From Caulobacteraceae bacterium (GTDB lineage Bacteria; Pseudomonadota; Alphaproteobacteria; Caulobacterales; Caulobacteraceae), in contig CANJLH010000003.1 in NCBI GenBank assembly GCA_947475415.1, forward strand, positions 248,001 through 312,000: a stretch of 64,000 bases of DNA. Reading direction: 5' to 3'. Made by a program: the position numbers and the translations under genes. Under the pieces are notes generated by a model. That model made no database searches. It saw nothing but the letters and a program-made list of their open reading frames with translations, and was not told the origin of the DNA. Shown here in pieces: positions 1-9,022 of the stretch. How positions within the stretch are numbered: position 1 is the stretch's first letter; every line of letters begins with the position of its first letter.

Positions 1-957
1 GAGAAGGCCGAGCCCAACGCCGATTCGATAATGCCAGGGTTTACGCACCTGCAGCCGGCGCAACCTGTGACGTTTGGGCACCACCTGATGGCCTATGTGG
101 AGATGTTTAGCCGCGATGCCAGCCGCTTTGCGGATGCGCGGCGGCGGATGAACGAAAGTCCCCTGGGCGCCGCGGCGCTGGCCGGATCGCCGTTTCCGAT
201 CGACCGGCACGCCACCGCGTCGGAGCTTGGCTTCGAGGGGCCGATGCGCAATTCCCTGGATGCGGTTTCGGCGCGCGATTTTGCGCTCGAGGTCCTCGCC
301 GCCGGGTCGATTTGCGCCATCAACCTGTCACGGCTGGCGGAGGAGATCGTCATCTGGATGACGCCGCAGTTCGGATTCATTCGCCTGACCGACGCCTTCA
401 CCACCGGCTCGTCAATCATGCCGCAGAAGAAGAACCCCGACGCCGCCGAATTGGTGCGCGCCAAGGCCGGCCGGCTGTTGGGCGCCTTCACCCAGTTGGC
501 CGTGGTCATGAAGGGCCTGCCGCTCACCTACTCTAAGGACATGCAAGAGGATAAGGTCCCGGTTTTCGAGGCCTTTGACGCTCTATCGCTGTCGCTGGCG
601 GCGATGGTCGGAATGGTGGGAGACCTGCAGCCCAACCTGGATCGCATGGCCGCAGCCGCGGGCGCCGGCTTTTCCACAGCCACCGATCTGGCGGACTGGC
701 TTGTGCGCGAGCTTGGCCTGCCCTTTCGCGAAGCTCACCACATTACAGGAGCAGCCGTGCGCAGGGCGGAAGAGCTGGGCTGCGACCTGCCCGACCTGCC
801 GCTGGGCGAACTGCAGAAGTTGGAGGCGCGGATCACGCAAGGCGTGTTCGCGGTGCTGACGCCGGCTGCGTCGGTGGCCAGCCGCAAGAGTTTCGGCGGC
901 GCGGCGCCTGATCAGGTCCGCGCCCAGATCAAGCGTTGGAAGGAAATCCTGCGATGA
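1..957 (+). CDS. argH: Argininosuccinate lyase (5' partial)
   Basis: Last step of arginine synthesis: splits argininosuccinate into arginine and fumarate in the cytosol. The reading frame is open from base 1, so the N-terminal third lies outside the window. The visible part carries the family block [18 protein letters not shown] and the fumarase/aspartase signature around [12 protein letters not shown], which supplies the catalytic serine loop. The C-terminal helical bundle is intact. Its stop overlaps the start of the lipoprotein gene (ATGA), implying co-translation with that gene and lysA. Identification is very secure. Confidence 0.97.
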   Translation, partial: EKAEPNADSIMPGFTHLQPAQPVTFGHHLMAYVEMFSRDASRFADARRRMNESPLGAAALAGSPFPIDRHATASELGFEGPMRNSLDAVSARDFALEVLAAGSICAINLSRLAEEIVIWMTPQFGFIRLTDAFTTGSSIMPQKKNPDAAELVRAKAGRLLGAFTQLAVVMKGLPLTYSKDMQEDKVPVFEAFDALSLSLAAMVGMVGDLQPNLDRMAAAAGAGFSTATDLADWLVRELGLPFREAHHITGAAVRRAEELGCDLPDLPLGELQKLEARITQGVFAVLTPAASVASRKSFGGAAPDQVRAQIKRWKEILR

Positions 958-1178
958 ACCGACGCCTGCTACCCTTCGCCGCCATCGTAACGCTCCTCCT
1001 GGCCGGCTGCGGCAAACAGGGGCCGTTGGAGCGCCCCGGCCCCCTGTTTGGCGGCCCATCCCGCGGGATCGACCAGGCCCAGGACCTGCCCGCTCCAGTG
1101 ACGACGGTGGATCGCCGCGACCGAGAAGGCGCCGACCTTCCGACAGATCCGGACGTGACGGCGGCGCCGCAACGATGA
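954..1178 (+). CDS. lptM: LptM-like small lipoprotein
   Basis: A 74-residue protein with a signal peptide and lipobox (LLAGC) followed directly by GKQGPLERP. This matches the CG-x-KGPL-x-x-P pattern of the YifL/LptM family, known in E. coli as a lipoprotein that helps assemble the LptD/LptE LPS translocon in the outer membrane. The start at 954 overlaps the argH stop (ATGA), and the 3' end overlaps lysA the same way. An argH-lipoprotein-lysA order is common in alphaproteobacteria. The rest of the mature protein is short and proline-rich. The family call rests on the N-terminal motif and position. Confidence 0.8.
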   Translation: MNRRLLPFAAIVTLLLAGCGKQGPLERPGPLFGGPSRGIDQAQDLPAPVTTVDRRDREGADLPTDPDVTAAPQR

Positions 1179-2443
1179 ACCATTTCGACCTGGAGGATGG
1201 CGGACTGGCCTGTGAAAGCGTTTCGCTGGACGCCATCGCCGAGGCGGTGGGCACACCTGTCTATGTCTATTCCTCCGCCACCCTGGAGCGGCACTACCTG
1301 GTGCTTCGCGACGCCTTGGTGAACGCCGGCCTCGGCGATCCCATGATCGCCTTCGCAGTCAAGGCTTGCTCCAATGTTGCGGTCCTGAAGACCTTGTCGC
1401 GGCTGGGCTGCGGCGCCGATGTGGTGTCGGAAGGCGAAATACGACGCGCCCTCGCCGCCGGCATTCCTGGCGCGCGGATCGTCTTCTCCGGCGTTGGCAA
1501 AACCGCCGCGGAGATCGAATTCGCCCTCTCGACTGGCGTCGCTGAGATCAACGTCGAATCTGAGCCCGAGATGGACCGCATCGCCGAAGTCGCCGCACGA
1601 CTTGGCCGACGCGCCACCATCGCCATCCGCGTAAACCCGGACGTAGGCGCCGGCGGGCATGCCAAGATCTCCACCGGCAAGGCGGATTCCAAATTCGGCG
1701 TCTCGTTTTCCGAGGCTGCACGACTCTACGCCAAGGCTTCGAACTCCGCCTGGCTGGACCCCATCGGCCTCGCCTATCATATCGGTAGCCAGATCACAGA
1801 CCTGGCGCCCATGGAGGCGGCGTGCCTGAAGATGCGCGGCCTGGTTGAGTCGCTCCGCGACGAAGGCCTCAGCGTACGCCGGCTTGACCTGGGCGGTGGT
1901 CTAGGCGCGCCCTACTTCGATCAGCCCGATCCACCGGGCGTTGAGGCCTACGCCGCGATGATCGCACGGGTTATGGCGGGCCTTGAGGTTCAGTTCGCTT
2001 TTGAACCAGGCCGGGTGATCTGCGCCAACGCGGGCATACTGCTTGCGCGGGTGATTCATGTGCATCGCCGACCTGAGGGGCGCAATTTCCTGGTTCTCGA
2101 CGCGGCCATGAACGACCTGATCCGACCGGCCATGTATGAGGCGTTCCACGATATCCGGCCCGTCGCGCCGCGGCCTGGCGCGCCCGAGGTCTACGACGTC
2201 GTTGGCCCAGTCTGTGAGAGCGGCGACACGTTCGCACGCGAGCGCCGGCTGCCACCGCTGGAAGCCGGCGACCTGGTGGCATTCATGACCGCAGGCGCCT
2301 ACGGAGCCGCCATGGCCAGCGAATACAACACGCGGCCTCTGGCGCCGGAGGTTCTTGTCCGGGGAGATAAGTTCGCCTTGGTGCGTCCGCGGCCCAGCTA
2401 TGAGTCGATCTTGGCCGCGGAGCGCAATGCACCCTGGCTCTAG
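1175..2443 (+). CDS. lysA: Diaminopimelate decarboxylase
   Basis: PLP enzyme that decarboxylates meso-diaminopimelate to lysine. At 422 residues it is of normal family length. Lys63 in AFAVKACSN is the expected Schiff-base lysine of the alanine-racemase-fold barrel. The glycine-rich phosphate-binding segment (LDLGGGLG), the YHIGSQ block and FEPGR are all present, and the C-terminal barrel contains GPVCESGD with the substrate-contacting Cys and Glu. Translation starts inside the lipoprotein stop (ATGA overlap), making argH-lptM-lysA one transcription unit. Confidence 0.97.
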   Translation: MNHFDLEDGGLACESVSLDAIAEAVGTPVYVYSSATLERHYLVLRDALVNAGLGDPMIAFAVKACSNVAVLKTLSRLGCGADVVSEGEIRRALAAGIPGARIVFSGVGKTAAEIEFALSTGVAEINVESEPEMDRIAEVAARLGRRATIAIRVNPDVGAGGHAKISTGKADSKFGVSFSEAARLYAKASNSAWLDPIGLAYHIGSQITDLAPMEAACLKMRGLVESLRDEGLSVRRLDLGGGLGAPYFDQPDPPGVEAYAAMIARVMAGLEVQFAFEPGRVICANAGILLARVIHVHRRPEGRNFLVLDAAMNDLIRPAMYEAFHDIRPVAPRPGAPEVYDVVGPVCESGDTFARERRLPPLEAGDLVAFMTAGAYGAAMASEYNTRPLAPEVLVRGDKFALVRPRPSYESILAAERNAPWL

Positions 2444-2489
2444 CGTGCTGGGGCGGCCTATCATGCAGTGACTGCGCCAGGACCCGACA

Positions 2490-2900
2490 ATGACTGACCG
2501 AGAAGAAATCTGTGAGCTGATGTCACGCTACTGCTGGCACGTTGACCACCTGCAGTGGGACCAGTGGTTGGACCTTTTCACCATGGACGCCATCTGGGGC
2601 GCAGGCGACTTCGGGCCGTTCAAGGGACGCGATGCGATGATCAAACTGACCCGGAGCCTTGAAAAGCTGGTGAAGCAAGGTGTGTCGCGCCACTACATCG
2701 CCAACGAGGTGATTGAACTGGACGGCGACAAGGGAACCCTGCGCGCCTACATCATGGTGGTCAGCGCCGAGACCCAGCTGGTAAAGACGCTCGGTGAATA
2801 TGAGATCACCGTGGCCAGGGCTGGCGGACGCTGGCTGATCCGCACGCTCGACTTCTTCCGCATTAACCCGGCGCGGGCGGCTGAAGCCGCGCCTGCCTGA
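2490..2900 (+). CDS. SnoaL-like / NTF2-fold protein
   Basis: A 136-residue single-domain protein with the opening pattern of the SnoaL_4 family (EICELMSRYCWHVDHLQWD, then LFTMDAIW). These NTF2-like cone folds include small isomerases, dehydratases and many proteins of unknown substrate. His near residue 18 and Asp near 29 lie where catalytic residues occur in ketosteroid-isomerase-like members. It sits alone downstream of lysA and convergent with the phosphoribosyltransferase, so context does not suggest a substrate. Confidence 0.75.
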   Translation: MTDREEICELMSRYCWHVDHLQWDQWLDLFTMDAIWGAGDFGPFKGRDAMIKLTRSLEKLVKQGVSRHYIANEVIELDGDKGTLRAYIMVVSAETQLVKTLGEYEITVARAGGRWLIRTLDFFRINPARAAEAAPA

Positions 2901-2916
2901 CCTCAAGCTTGCGGCG

Positions 2917-3438
2917 TCAGTCCAGTGTGGCCACATGCGGCAGTCCCCGCAGGCCGCCAGCGCTATCCATGCCGTAACCCACCAGGAACCGCGCCGGCGC
3001 CTCCCATGCGACAAAGTCCGGCTCCAGCGCGCGCGGTTGCGGCCAGGGCTTGCGGGCGAACACCGCAGTCAGGATCTGGCCGGCGCCGGCTTCGCCCACC
3101 AACCGCACCGACTCGGCCAGGGACAGTCCCGTGTCGCAGACGTCGTCAATCAACAGGGCGCGCCCGCCGTTGATCGGACGCTGAAGCGCGGCGCGCACTT
3201 CGCAGCGGCCCGCGCTCTCCTGACCATCACCATAGGAGGCCAACCACAGGGCGTCGAACCGCAGGCGCCTTCCCGCCCGGGACAGAGCGCGCATCAGGTC
3301 TGCGCAGAACCAGATGCCGCCGGTCAGCAGACAAATCGCCGTGGTCGAGTCATCCACATGCGGTGCAATCCGCTGCGCCAGAGCCTCAACCCGCTGGGCG
3401 ACCTCCGCCTCGCTCAGGACGACAGTGGGCGTGATCAT
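2917..3438 (-). CDS. Hypoxanthine phosphoribosyltransferase-like
   Basis: A type I phosphoribosyltransferase of 173 residues. The PRPP-binding signature is ALLIDDVCDTGLSL (about residues 94-107), with the two acidic residues Asp98-Asp99 followed by Thr103-Gly104. It resembles hypoxanthine/xanthine phosphoribosyltransferases of purine salvage, but the purine-specificity loop does not allow a sure substrate call. Its start overlaps by four bases the end of the zinc-ribbon gene upstream on the same strand, so the two are translated from one message. Confidence 0.85.
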   Translation of the reverse strand: MITPTVVLSEAEVAQRVEALAQRIAPHVDDSTTAICLLTGGIWFCADLMRALSRAGRRLRFDALWLASYGDGQESAGRCEVRAALQRPINGGRALLIDDVCDTGLSLAESVRLVGEAGAGQILTAVFARKPWPQPRALEPDFVAWEAPARFLVGYGMDSAGGLRGLPHVATLD

Positions 3439-4361
3439 TTGGATGGCAGGGCGTAGGGCGATTCCGGCGGCAGAGGCTTGGCTTCGACCGGCGCTCGTGT
3501 GGCGGGGCTCATCGCAGGTCGCAGGCCCGCGTCAGCCGGCTGTTCAACAGGCCTTTCGACCGGCGCCGCTACGGGCTTCTCATGCGGCGAAGCGGGATGG
3601 GCGATGGCATGTGCGGTGGAATGGCCCTTGGGCGTAGCGGCGGGCTTTGGCGGAGGCAGGTTTGCAAACGTGACTTCAAGGTCGTGAGCGCTGGAGGGGG
3701 GATCAATGACGCTGAAGGCGAAATGCCGGATCTCGCCGGGCGGGATACGTGGATCGGCCGGGCGGGCCGTCTGGCTGGCCACGGCCTTTCCGGACTTGTC
3801 CAGCAGATTGATCCGAAGCGGCGGAGAGACGGCCTCGCGATCCTGGATGTTGCGAATCTGGCCTGTGATCGCGAGGGTCGCATGGCCATCCTTCAGCGCG
3901 GGGACGGCCCGCACCCCCTCCAGAGCGAGCCCAAGGCTGTTCACCGGCATGCCGATGGTGGCGTAAGCCGCCGCCGACCGCGGCCATTGACGCACAATGT
4001 CAGCGCGGAACACGATCGACAGCGCCGCAAGGATCAGCAGCGCGGCGGCTGTGGCCGCCCAGACGACACCCAAGGTGGCCGCCTGTCGAACTTTCCGCTC
4101 GCTGTCGGCCTTGGCCCGAAAAACCTTGGGCAGCGCCTCGCCGGGCAGGGCCTCCACGCTTGTGACTTCATCTCCCGGCGGCGACGCGGGTTCGCGCGCG
4201 ATGGCGCCCTCATCCGGCGTCGAGGAGAGTTCCAGCTCGGTATCGGGTTGCGCGGACCAGCGTGTTCCGCAATTGGCGCAACGTACGGACCGGCCGTTTG
4301 CCGGGATCTTGCCATCGTCCACAAAATAGCTAGTGGCGCACTCTGGACAGGTCAGTATCAT
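3435..4361 (-). CDS. MJ0042-type zinc-ribbon membrane protein (DUF3426-like)
   Basis: A 308-residue protein. Residues 1-36 form an MJ0042-family zinc ribbon (CPECATSYFVDDGKIP, then CANCGTRW), followed by an acidic linker, a single transmembrane helix near residues 95-118 and a DUF3426-like beta domain. The tail is rich in Pro, Ala and His. The topology suggests a cytoplasmic zinc ribbon and a periplasmic C-terminal part. Function is unknown. It is divergent from ftsE with a 56-base gap, so promoters for cell-division genes and for this gene lie back to back. Confidence 0.85.
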   Translation of the reverse strand: MILTCPECATSYFVDDGKIPANGRSVRCANCGTRWSAQPDTELELSSTPDEGAIAREPASPPGDEVTSVEALPGEALPKVFRAKADSERKVRQAATLGVVWAATAAALLILAALSIVFRADIVRQWPRSAAAYATIGMPVNSLGLALEGVRAVPALKDGHATLAITGQIRNIQDREAVSPPLRINLLDKSGKAVASQTARPADPRIPPGEIRHFAFSVIDPPSSAHDLEVTFANLPPPKPAATPKGHSTAHAIAHPASPHEKPVAAPVERPVEQPADAGLRPAMSPATRAPVEAKPLPPESPYALPSK

Positions 4362-4417
4362 GACGCTCGACTCGGACGCTCCAGAAACCTGCTCCGAGGT
4401 CGCCGATTTCGATCCCC

Positions 4418-5143
4418 ATGTCCAGAAACCCTGACGACGATACGGCCGAGCATGCCGCGGACGCCGCCGTCCGCTTCGACGACGTGTCGATGCGTTATGG
4501 CCGCGGTCCAGAGATTCTGAAGGACCTCACCTTCGCGCTTGCGCCAGGGTCGTTTCACTTTGTCACCGGCGCATCCGGTGCGGGGAAGAGCTCGCTCTTG
4601 AAGCTCATCTATCTCGCCGCCAAGCCCAGTAAGGGCCTCATTCATCTCTTCAGTCAGGACATCTCACGTGTCGCGGTCAAGGACCAGCCCTTCGTGCGCC
4701 GCAGAATCGGAGTGGTCTTCCAGGAATTCAGACTTCTCGAGCACTTGAACGCGTTCGATAACGCCTCGCTTCCCCTGCGAATCGCGGGACAGAAACCGGA
4801 AGAATATCGCGCAGACGTGGCCGAACTGCTGACCTGGGTGGGGCTGAAGAATCGTATGCACGCAATGCCAGCGACCCTCGCGGGGGGCGAAAAGCAACGC
4901 TTGGCGATCGCCCGGGCCGTGGTCGGCCGCCCCGATATCCTGTTGGCCGACGAGCCGACTGGCAATGTCGACCATGAGATGGCGATGCGGATATTTCGCC
5001 TGTTCGTGGAGCTCAACCGGCTGGGCACCACGATCCTGATCGCAACCCACGACCAGGATCTGGTGGCGCGTTCGGGTCGGCCGGTGTTGCACCTTGCGCA
5101 GGGCCGACTCAGCCTCATCGCGCCCACGGAGGCGACTACGTGA
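4418..5143 (+). CDS. ftsE: Cell division ATP-binding protein FtsE
   Basis: Cytoplasmic ATPase of the FtsEX complex, which couples ATP hydrolysis to periplasmic peptidoglycan hydrolases at the septum. Walker A is GASGAGKSS (residues 51-59), the ABC signature LAGGEKQR (154-161) and Walker B ILLADEP with Asp178-Glu179. The FtsE-typical VVFQEFRLLEHLNAFDN segment is present at 99-115. The N-terminal 20 residues are an acidic extension, and an internal start is possible. The gene overlaps ftsX by GTGA. Confidence 0.96.
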   Translation: MSRNPDDDTAEHAADAAVRFDDVSMRYGRGPEILKDLTFALAPGSFHFVTGASGAGKSSLLKLIYLAAKPSKGLIHLFSQDISRVAVKDQPFVRRRIGVVFQEFRLLEHLNAFDNASLPLRIAGQKPEEYRADVAELLTWVGLKNRMHAMPATLAGGEKQRLAIARAVVGRPDILLADEPTGNVDHEMAMRIFRLFVELNRLGTTILIATHDQDLVARSGRPVLHLAQGRLSLIAPTEATT

Positions 5144-6033
5144 GCGAGATGTTCGACATCACACGTTGGCGACCGGCGCCGTTCCTCCCCGAGGCGGACG
5201 CCCGTGACGGGGCGCTGGTCTTTGTGGTCGCGGTGCTGTCCTTCCTTGCCTGCATGACCGCGCTCGGAGTGATCGCCGCCGATCGGGCAGCACGCGGGTG
5301 GGCCGATCAGCTGGTGGGCGAGGCAACGATCATCGTGCGTCCGAAGGGCGCCGAGAGCCCGGATTCCGCCGCCGCTCGCGCCGCCGAAACCTTGGCCGGC
5401 GTACCCGGCGTCATCGAGGCCAGCGCCATGGAGCGCGAGCGGGCCTATGAATTGATCGCCCCCTGGATGGGTGATGTGGCGGATCTCGAAGACCTTCCCG
5501 TACCGCGATTGGTGACTGTGCGTCTCGATCGCAGAAAGCCGCCGGCCGTGGCGCTCTTGGACGCGGCCCTGCGCGCCCAGGGACTCGACGCCACGGTGGA
5601 CGACCACAGCGTCTGGATCAAAGACATCAAGCGGTCGGCCGGCCTGGCGCGGTGGATCGGAGCTGGGGTTTTTCTGCTGATCGCAGGCGCTGCCGCCGCA
5701 GTCATCGCCTTTGCGACCCGGGCCGGACTCGCCGCCCGCCGCGACGTGGTTGAGGTTCTGCACCTATCCGGCGCCGAACACGTTCTGATCGCGAAACTGT
5801 TCCAGGCGCGATTCGCCCGCATCGCCGCGACTGCGGGACTGTTCGGCGCGGTTGCCGCCGCCTCGCTGGGCGCGGTGTTGCGCTTGGCGGGCGGCGGCCG
5901 CGGGCTGACCCCGGTGCTGCCCATCGCCTGGTTTGATCTGCTGGCGCTGCTTCCTTGCCCCCTGTTGGCCGCTTGCGTGGCGGCATTGGCCGCCCGCTTC
6001 ACCGCCTCGTCCATCATTGGGGAGCTGGAATGA
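5140..6033 (+). CDS. ftsX: Cell division protein FtsX
   Basis: Permease-like membrane partner of FtsE, 297 residues. One transmembrane helix (about residues 25-46) precedes the periplasmic domain (about 50-165), and three more helices lie near 170-192, 220-248 and 258-285, the usual FtsX layout. It starts with GTG at 5140, overlapping the ftsE stop, and its own stop overlaps the next gene (ATGA). Sequence is less conserved than FtsE, as is normal, so linkage to ftsE supports the call. Confidence 0.95.
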   Translation: MSEMFDITRWRPAPFLPEADARDGALVFVVAVLSFLACMTALGVIAADRAARGWADQLVGEATIIVRPKGAESPDSAAARAAETLAGVPGVIEASAMERERAYELIAPWMGDVADLEDLPVPRLVTVRLDRRKPPAVALLDAALRAQGLDATVDDHSVWIKDIKRSAGLARWIGAGVFLLIAGAAAAVIAFATRAGLAARRDVVEVLHLSGAEHVLIAKLFQARFARIAATAGLFGAVAAASLGAVLRLAGGGRGLTPVLPIAWFDLLALLPCPLLAACVAALAARFTASSIIGELE

Positions 6034-6644
6034 AGGGCGCCGCGACGCTCCTGGTGCTGGCCCTGATCTGGACCAGCGGACTTCTGGCCTTCGCGGATCG
6101 GGTGGCGCGCTCGACCCCGGCGCAAGCTCCCGCGCCTGCCGATGGCATCGTCGCCCTCACCGGTGCGGGGTCGAACGAACGGATCAAGGCGGCGATGGGA
6201 CTTCTAGAGGATGGCAAGGGTAAGCGGCTGTTGGTTTCGGGCGTCAATCGCGACGCCTCGCGGGAGGATATCCGCGATGCAACGCGCGCCGTCCGCCGCC
6301 TCTATGACTGTTGTGTCGACTTGGGGTTTGAGGCCGCGACCACGGTTGGCAACGCACGAGAGACCTTCGCCTGGGCCAGGGCCATGCGCTACCACAGCCT
6401 GATTGTGGTCACTGCGGACTATCACATGCCCCGGGCGATGCTCGAACTGCGGGCCGGGCTCCCCGGCATCCAATTGCAGAGCTATCCCGTCGCCACCTCG
6501 GTGATGGGCGCCAACGGTTGGTGGAGGACTTCGCGCCGCGCCAGGACCATGGGCCTGGAATATTGTAAGTTCATCACGATACTCGCTCGCGAAGGACTTC
6601 TCAGTCTCGGGCCGCGCAACGATCCACCCCAGGCGAAAACCTGA
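6030..6644 (+). CDS. YdcF family membrane protein (DUF218)
   Basis: A 204-residue protein with an N-terminal membrane anchor (about residues 3-22) and a DUF218 fold. Visible family blocks are DGIVALTGAG, RLLVSGVN, an acidic NARETFAWAR helix and IVVTADYHMPRAM. Relatives SanA and YdcF act in envelope integrity or bind nucleotides, and no reaction is firmly assigned. I chose the ATG at 6030 because it overlaps the ftsX stop and places the hydrophobic anchor at the N terminus. Conserved adjacency to ftsEX suggests an envelope or division-linked role. Confidence 0.88.
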   Translation: MKGAATLLVLALIWTSGLLAFADRVARSTPAQAPAPADGIVALTGAGSNERIKAAMGLLEDGKGKRLLVSGVNRDASREDIRDATRAVRRLYDCCVDLGFEAATTVGNARETFAWARAMRYHSLIVVTADYHMPRAMLELRAGLPGIQLQSYPVATSVMGANGWWRTSRRARTMGLEYCKFITILAREGLLSLGPRNDPPQAKT

Positions 6645-6646
6645 CC

Positions 6647-7354
6647 ATGCTTGCCTTCAGATCCCTCGCCTTTGTGGCGCTGTTCTACTTATGGTCGCTG
6701 ATCGTAGTGCTCTGCATGGTGCCGATGCTGGTGCTGCCGCACCGTGTCTCGATCGCCGCCATGCGCATCTGGTCCCAGGGGATCACGCTCTTGCTGCGGC
6801 TGATCTGCAATATACGCACGGAACTGCGGGGTGCGGCGAATTTGCCGGCCGGCGCGGCCCTGATCGCCGCCAAGCACTTGTGTATGTACGATGTATTCGT
6901 GCAGTTCGCCTGGACGCCCGTCCCCTGTTTCGTGATGAAGAAGGAACTTCTCAAAGTCCCATTCTTCGGCTGGTACGCGGCAAAAGCGAGGATGACTCCT
7001 GTCGATCGGGACGGACACTCCGCGGCCCTGAAGAAGCTGATGCGGGATTCCAGGGCGCGGCTGGCGGAGGGCCGGCAGATCTTTATCTTCCCTGAAGGGA
7101 CCCGCGGAGAGCCAGGCGTGGCTGGCGACTATAAGCCCGGTATTGCCGCCCTCTACCGCGAGCTTGGCGTTCCGGTTCATCCCCTCGCCACCAATTCCGG
7201 CGTCCATTGGCCGGCGCACGGTTTCCTTCGCAGGCCCGGAACCATCGTATTTGAATATTTGGAGCCCATTCCGCCGGGCCTGAAACGCTCGGAATTCATG
7301 CGGCTTCTAGAGGATCGGATCGAGACCGCGTCAAACAAGCTGCTCGAATTATAG
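6647..7354 (+). CDS. plsC: 1-acyl-sn-glycerol-3-phosphate acyltransferase
   Basis: Inner-membrane acyltransferase of phospholipid synthesis that converts lysophosphatidate to phosphatidate. The 235-residue protein has a hydrophobic N terminus (residues 8-30). The catalytic HX4D motif is His77-Leu-Cys-Met-Tyr-Asp82, and the substrate-binding FPEGTR motif lies at 148-153. It begins two bases after the YdcF stop, so ftsE-ftsX-ydcF-plsC read as one operon. Confidence 0.93.
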   Translation: MLAFRSLAFVALFYLWSLIVVLCMVPMLVLPHRVSIAAMRIWSQGITLLLRLICNIRTELRGAANLPAGAALIAAKHLCMYDVFVQFAWTPVPCFVMKKELLKVPFFGWYAAKARMTPVDRDGHSAALKKLMRDSRARLAEGRQIFIFPEGTRGEPGVAGDYKPGIAALYRELGVPVHPLATNSGVHWPAHGFLRRPGTIVFEYLEPIPPGLKRSEFMRLLEDRIETASNKLLEL

Positions 7355-7367
7355 GCGACTCCTGCGC

Positions 7368-7904
7368 TCACACACCGGACTCGAGCGCCTCCACCATCGC
7401 CAGCAACCGCCGCATGTCCCGGCTGCAAACCTCCTGCGCCCTCAGGTGCTCCACGAGGTCACGCAGGTAGTCAATATTGCGTCCGGAGAGTCCTCGGGCG
7501 CCAGCGATCAGTTCGGCCTGGCGTTCGAGCGAAAGCGAGCCGGCCCACTGCGGATGCCGAACGTCGGACAGGAAGACCAACGTCGATCGACGCCGGCCGT
7601 CAGCGAACCTCACGCTGGCCTGAGCTTCCACATAGGTCTCAGTTGGCTGCTCACGCTCCAGCAAATAGGCGTAGGTTGCGGGCCAGTCGGCCTCAGCCAC
7701 CCGGTAGACCACGCCGCGAGTGGCGCCGCCCGGCGCCAGGCCCAGCACGAGTCCTGGTCGCTGATGTGTGCCGCGATGATGAACCGAATAGATACAGAAT
7801 GCCCGCCTGCGTCCGTGTAGAGTGGCCGCCACGCGTTCCATATAAGCAAATCCCGGCCGCCACATCAGCGAGCCGTATCCAAACACCCAGCGCTCGTCGC
7901 TCAT
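7368..7904 (-). CDS. Gamma-glutamylcyclotransferase (ChaC family)
   Basis: A 178-residue ChaC-type enzyme that would cleave glutathione into 5-oxoproline and Cys-Gly in the cytosol. The defining YGSLMW motif is at residues 10-15, immediately after a short N terminus, which fixes the start at 7904. The general-acid/base glutamate is in the LLEREQ segment (about 83-85). It is convergent with plsC and divergent from the DUF2125 gene. Confidence 0.93.
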   Translation of the reverse strand: MSDERWVFGYGSLMWRPGFAYMERVAATLHGRRRAFCIYSVHHRGTHQRPGLVLGLAPGGATRGVVYRVAEADWPATYAYLLEREQPTETYVEAQASVRFADGRRRSTLVFLSDVRHPQWAGSLSLERQAELIAGARGLSGRNIDYLRDLVEHLRAQEVCSRDMRRLLAMVEALESGV

Positions 7905-7938
7905 CCCGCCAGACCGTCTGCAGACACCCGACCCGCTC

Positions 7939-8964
7939 ATGCCTGATCCCGACACCACCCGCAAATCCAGCCGCCTAGGGCTGTACATTCCGTTTGGTTT
8001 GCTTGGCCTGGCGATCATCGCCTGGACCGCCGCATGGTTCTGGGCCCGGGGCCAGGTGGAATCGCGTCTGGACTCCGCCCAGGCTGCGTTGCGCAAAGCC
8101 GGATACGAGTTGAGCTGGGAGTCCCGCTCGGTCGATGGCTTCCCATACCGCCTCAATATCACACTCATCGAGCCCCGGATCGCCGATCCCTCTGGTTGGG
8201 CCATCGCCACGCCGCGGCTTGAAGGTCAGACCTATCTGCTGTCGGCCGGGCACTGGATGATCGCCGCCACCGAAGGTCTCACCTTCACGCGCCCGATGGG
8301 AGGACCCGTTACGGTCACAGGCGACATACTTCGCGCCAGCCTGCGCCACATGGAGCGCCGGCCACCCAACATCTCGTTCGAAGGCGTGAAGCTTCGGTTT
8401 GCGCCGGGGGCCGGAGCCATGCCATTCGCCCTGTCTGCGGCCGATCGGGTCGAACTCCACTTTCGCGCAGGGCCTGATGACGAAGGCGGCGTATTCGCCA
8501 AGGTCGAAGGCGGCAAGGCGCGACTCTCCGGTCTGTTCGCCCGCATAGCCGAGGACAAGCCCATCACCATGACCTGGAATTCCACTCTGTCGAAAATGAG
8601 TGCGTTCAGGGGGAACAACTGGCCGCAAGCTGTGCGGGCCTGGACCGCCGCGGGAGGGCGAATCACCGTGCGTGACGCGGGCGTGACCGCTGGGGAAGCG
8701 GTGATTGGAACCCGCAATGGAACCTTGACGGTAGGCGCCGATGGGCGGATTCGCGGCGCCCTGGACTTGAGCCTTCGCCAGGCGCCTAAGACCATCGCGG
8801 CCATGGGTGAAACCGGCGCAATCCCGCCGACCGCCGCCGTGGCGGCGGCCGTGGTGGCCCAGGCGAGGCAACAGGGTGACATCGTGCGGGCGACACTCAC
8901 CTTCCAAGCCGGCCAGATTACATTGGGACCTGTGGCGCTCGCGCCTGCGCCGCGTGTCTACTGA
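7939..8964 (+). CDS. DUF2125 domain protein
   Basis: A 341-residue protein with one N-terminal transmembrane helix (about residues 16-37, after a basic start) and a long, beta-rich region compatible with periplasmic location. The pattern ESRSVDGFPYRLNI soon after the helix is typical of alphaproteobacterial DUF2125 proteins. That fold resembles the repeated beta-taco/AsmA-like lipid-associated proteins, but no function is established. The start lies 34 bases from the divergent chaC start. Confidence 0.85.
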   Translation: MPDPDTTRKSSRLGLYIPFGLLGLAIIAWTAAWFWARGQVESRLDSAQAALRKAGYELSWESRSVDGFPYRLNITLIEPRIADPSGWAIATPRLEGQTYLLSAGHWMIAATEGLTFTRPMGGPVTVTGDILRASLRHMERRPPNISFEGVKLRFAPGAGAMPFALSAADRVELHFRAGPDDEGGVFAKVEGGKARLSGLFARIAEDKPITMTWNSTLSKMSAFRGNNWPQAVRAWTAAGGRITVRDAGVTAGEAVIGTRNGTLTVGADGRIRGALDLSLRQAPKTIAAMGETGAIPPTAAVAAAVVAQARQQGDIVRATLTFQAGQITLGPVALAPAPRVY

Positions 8965-9022
8965 GCCGCTTGCCTCCTTCGCCGCCATGACTTAACCGGC
9001 GGGGCGAGATTTCGGGGGCGAG

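Noticed and set aside
4654..5763. A 369-codon minus-strand open frame across ftsE and ftsX
   Set aside because: It is antisense to two strongly motif-supported genes, has no recognisable domain and its composition is typical of reverse-strand reading in high-GC DNA.
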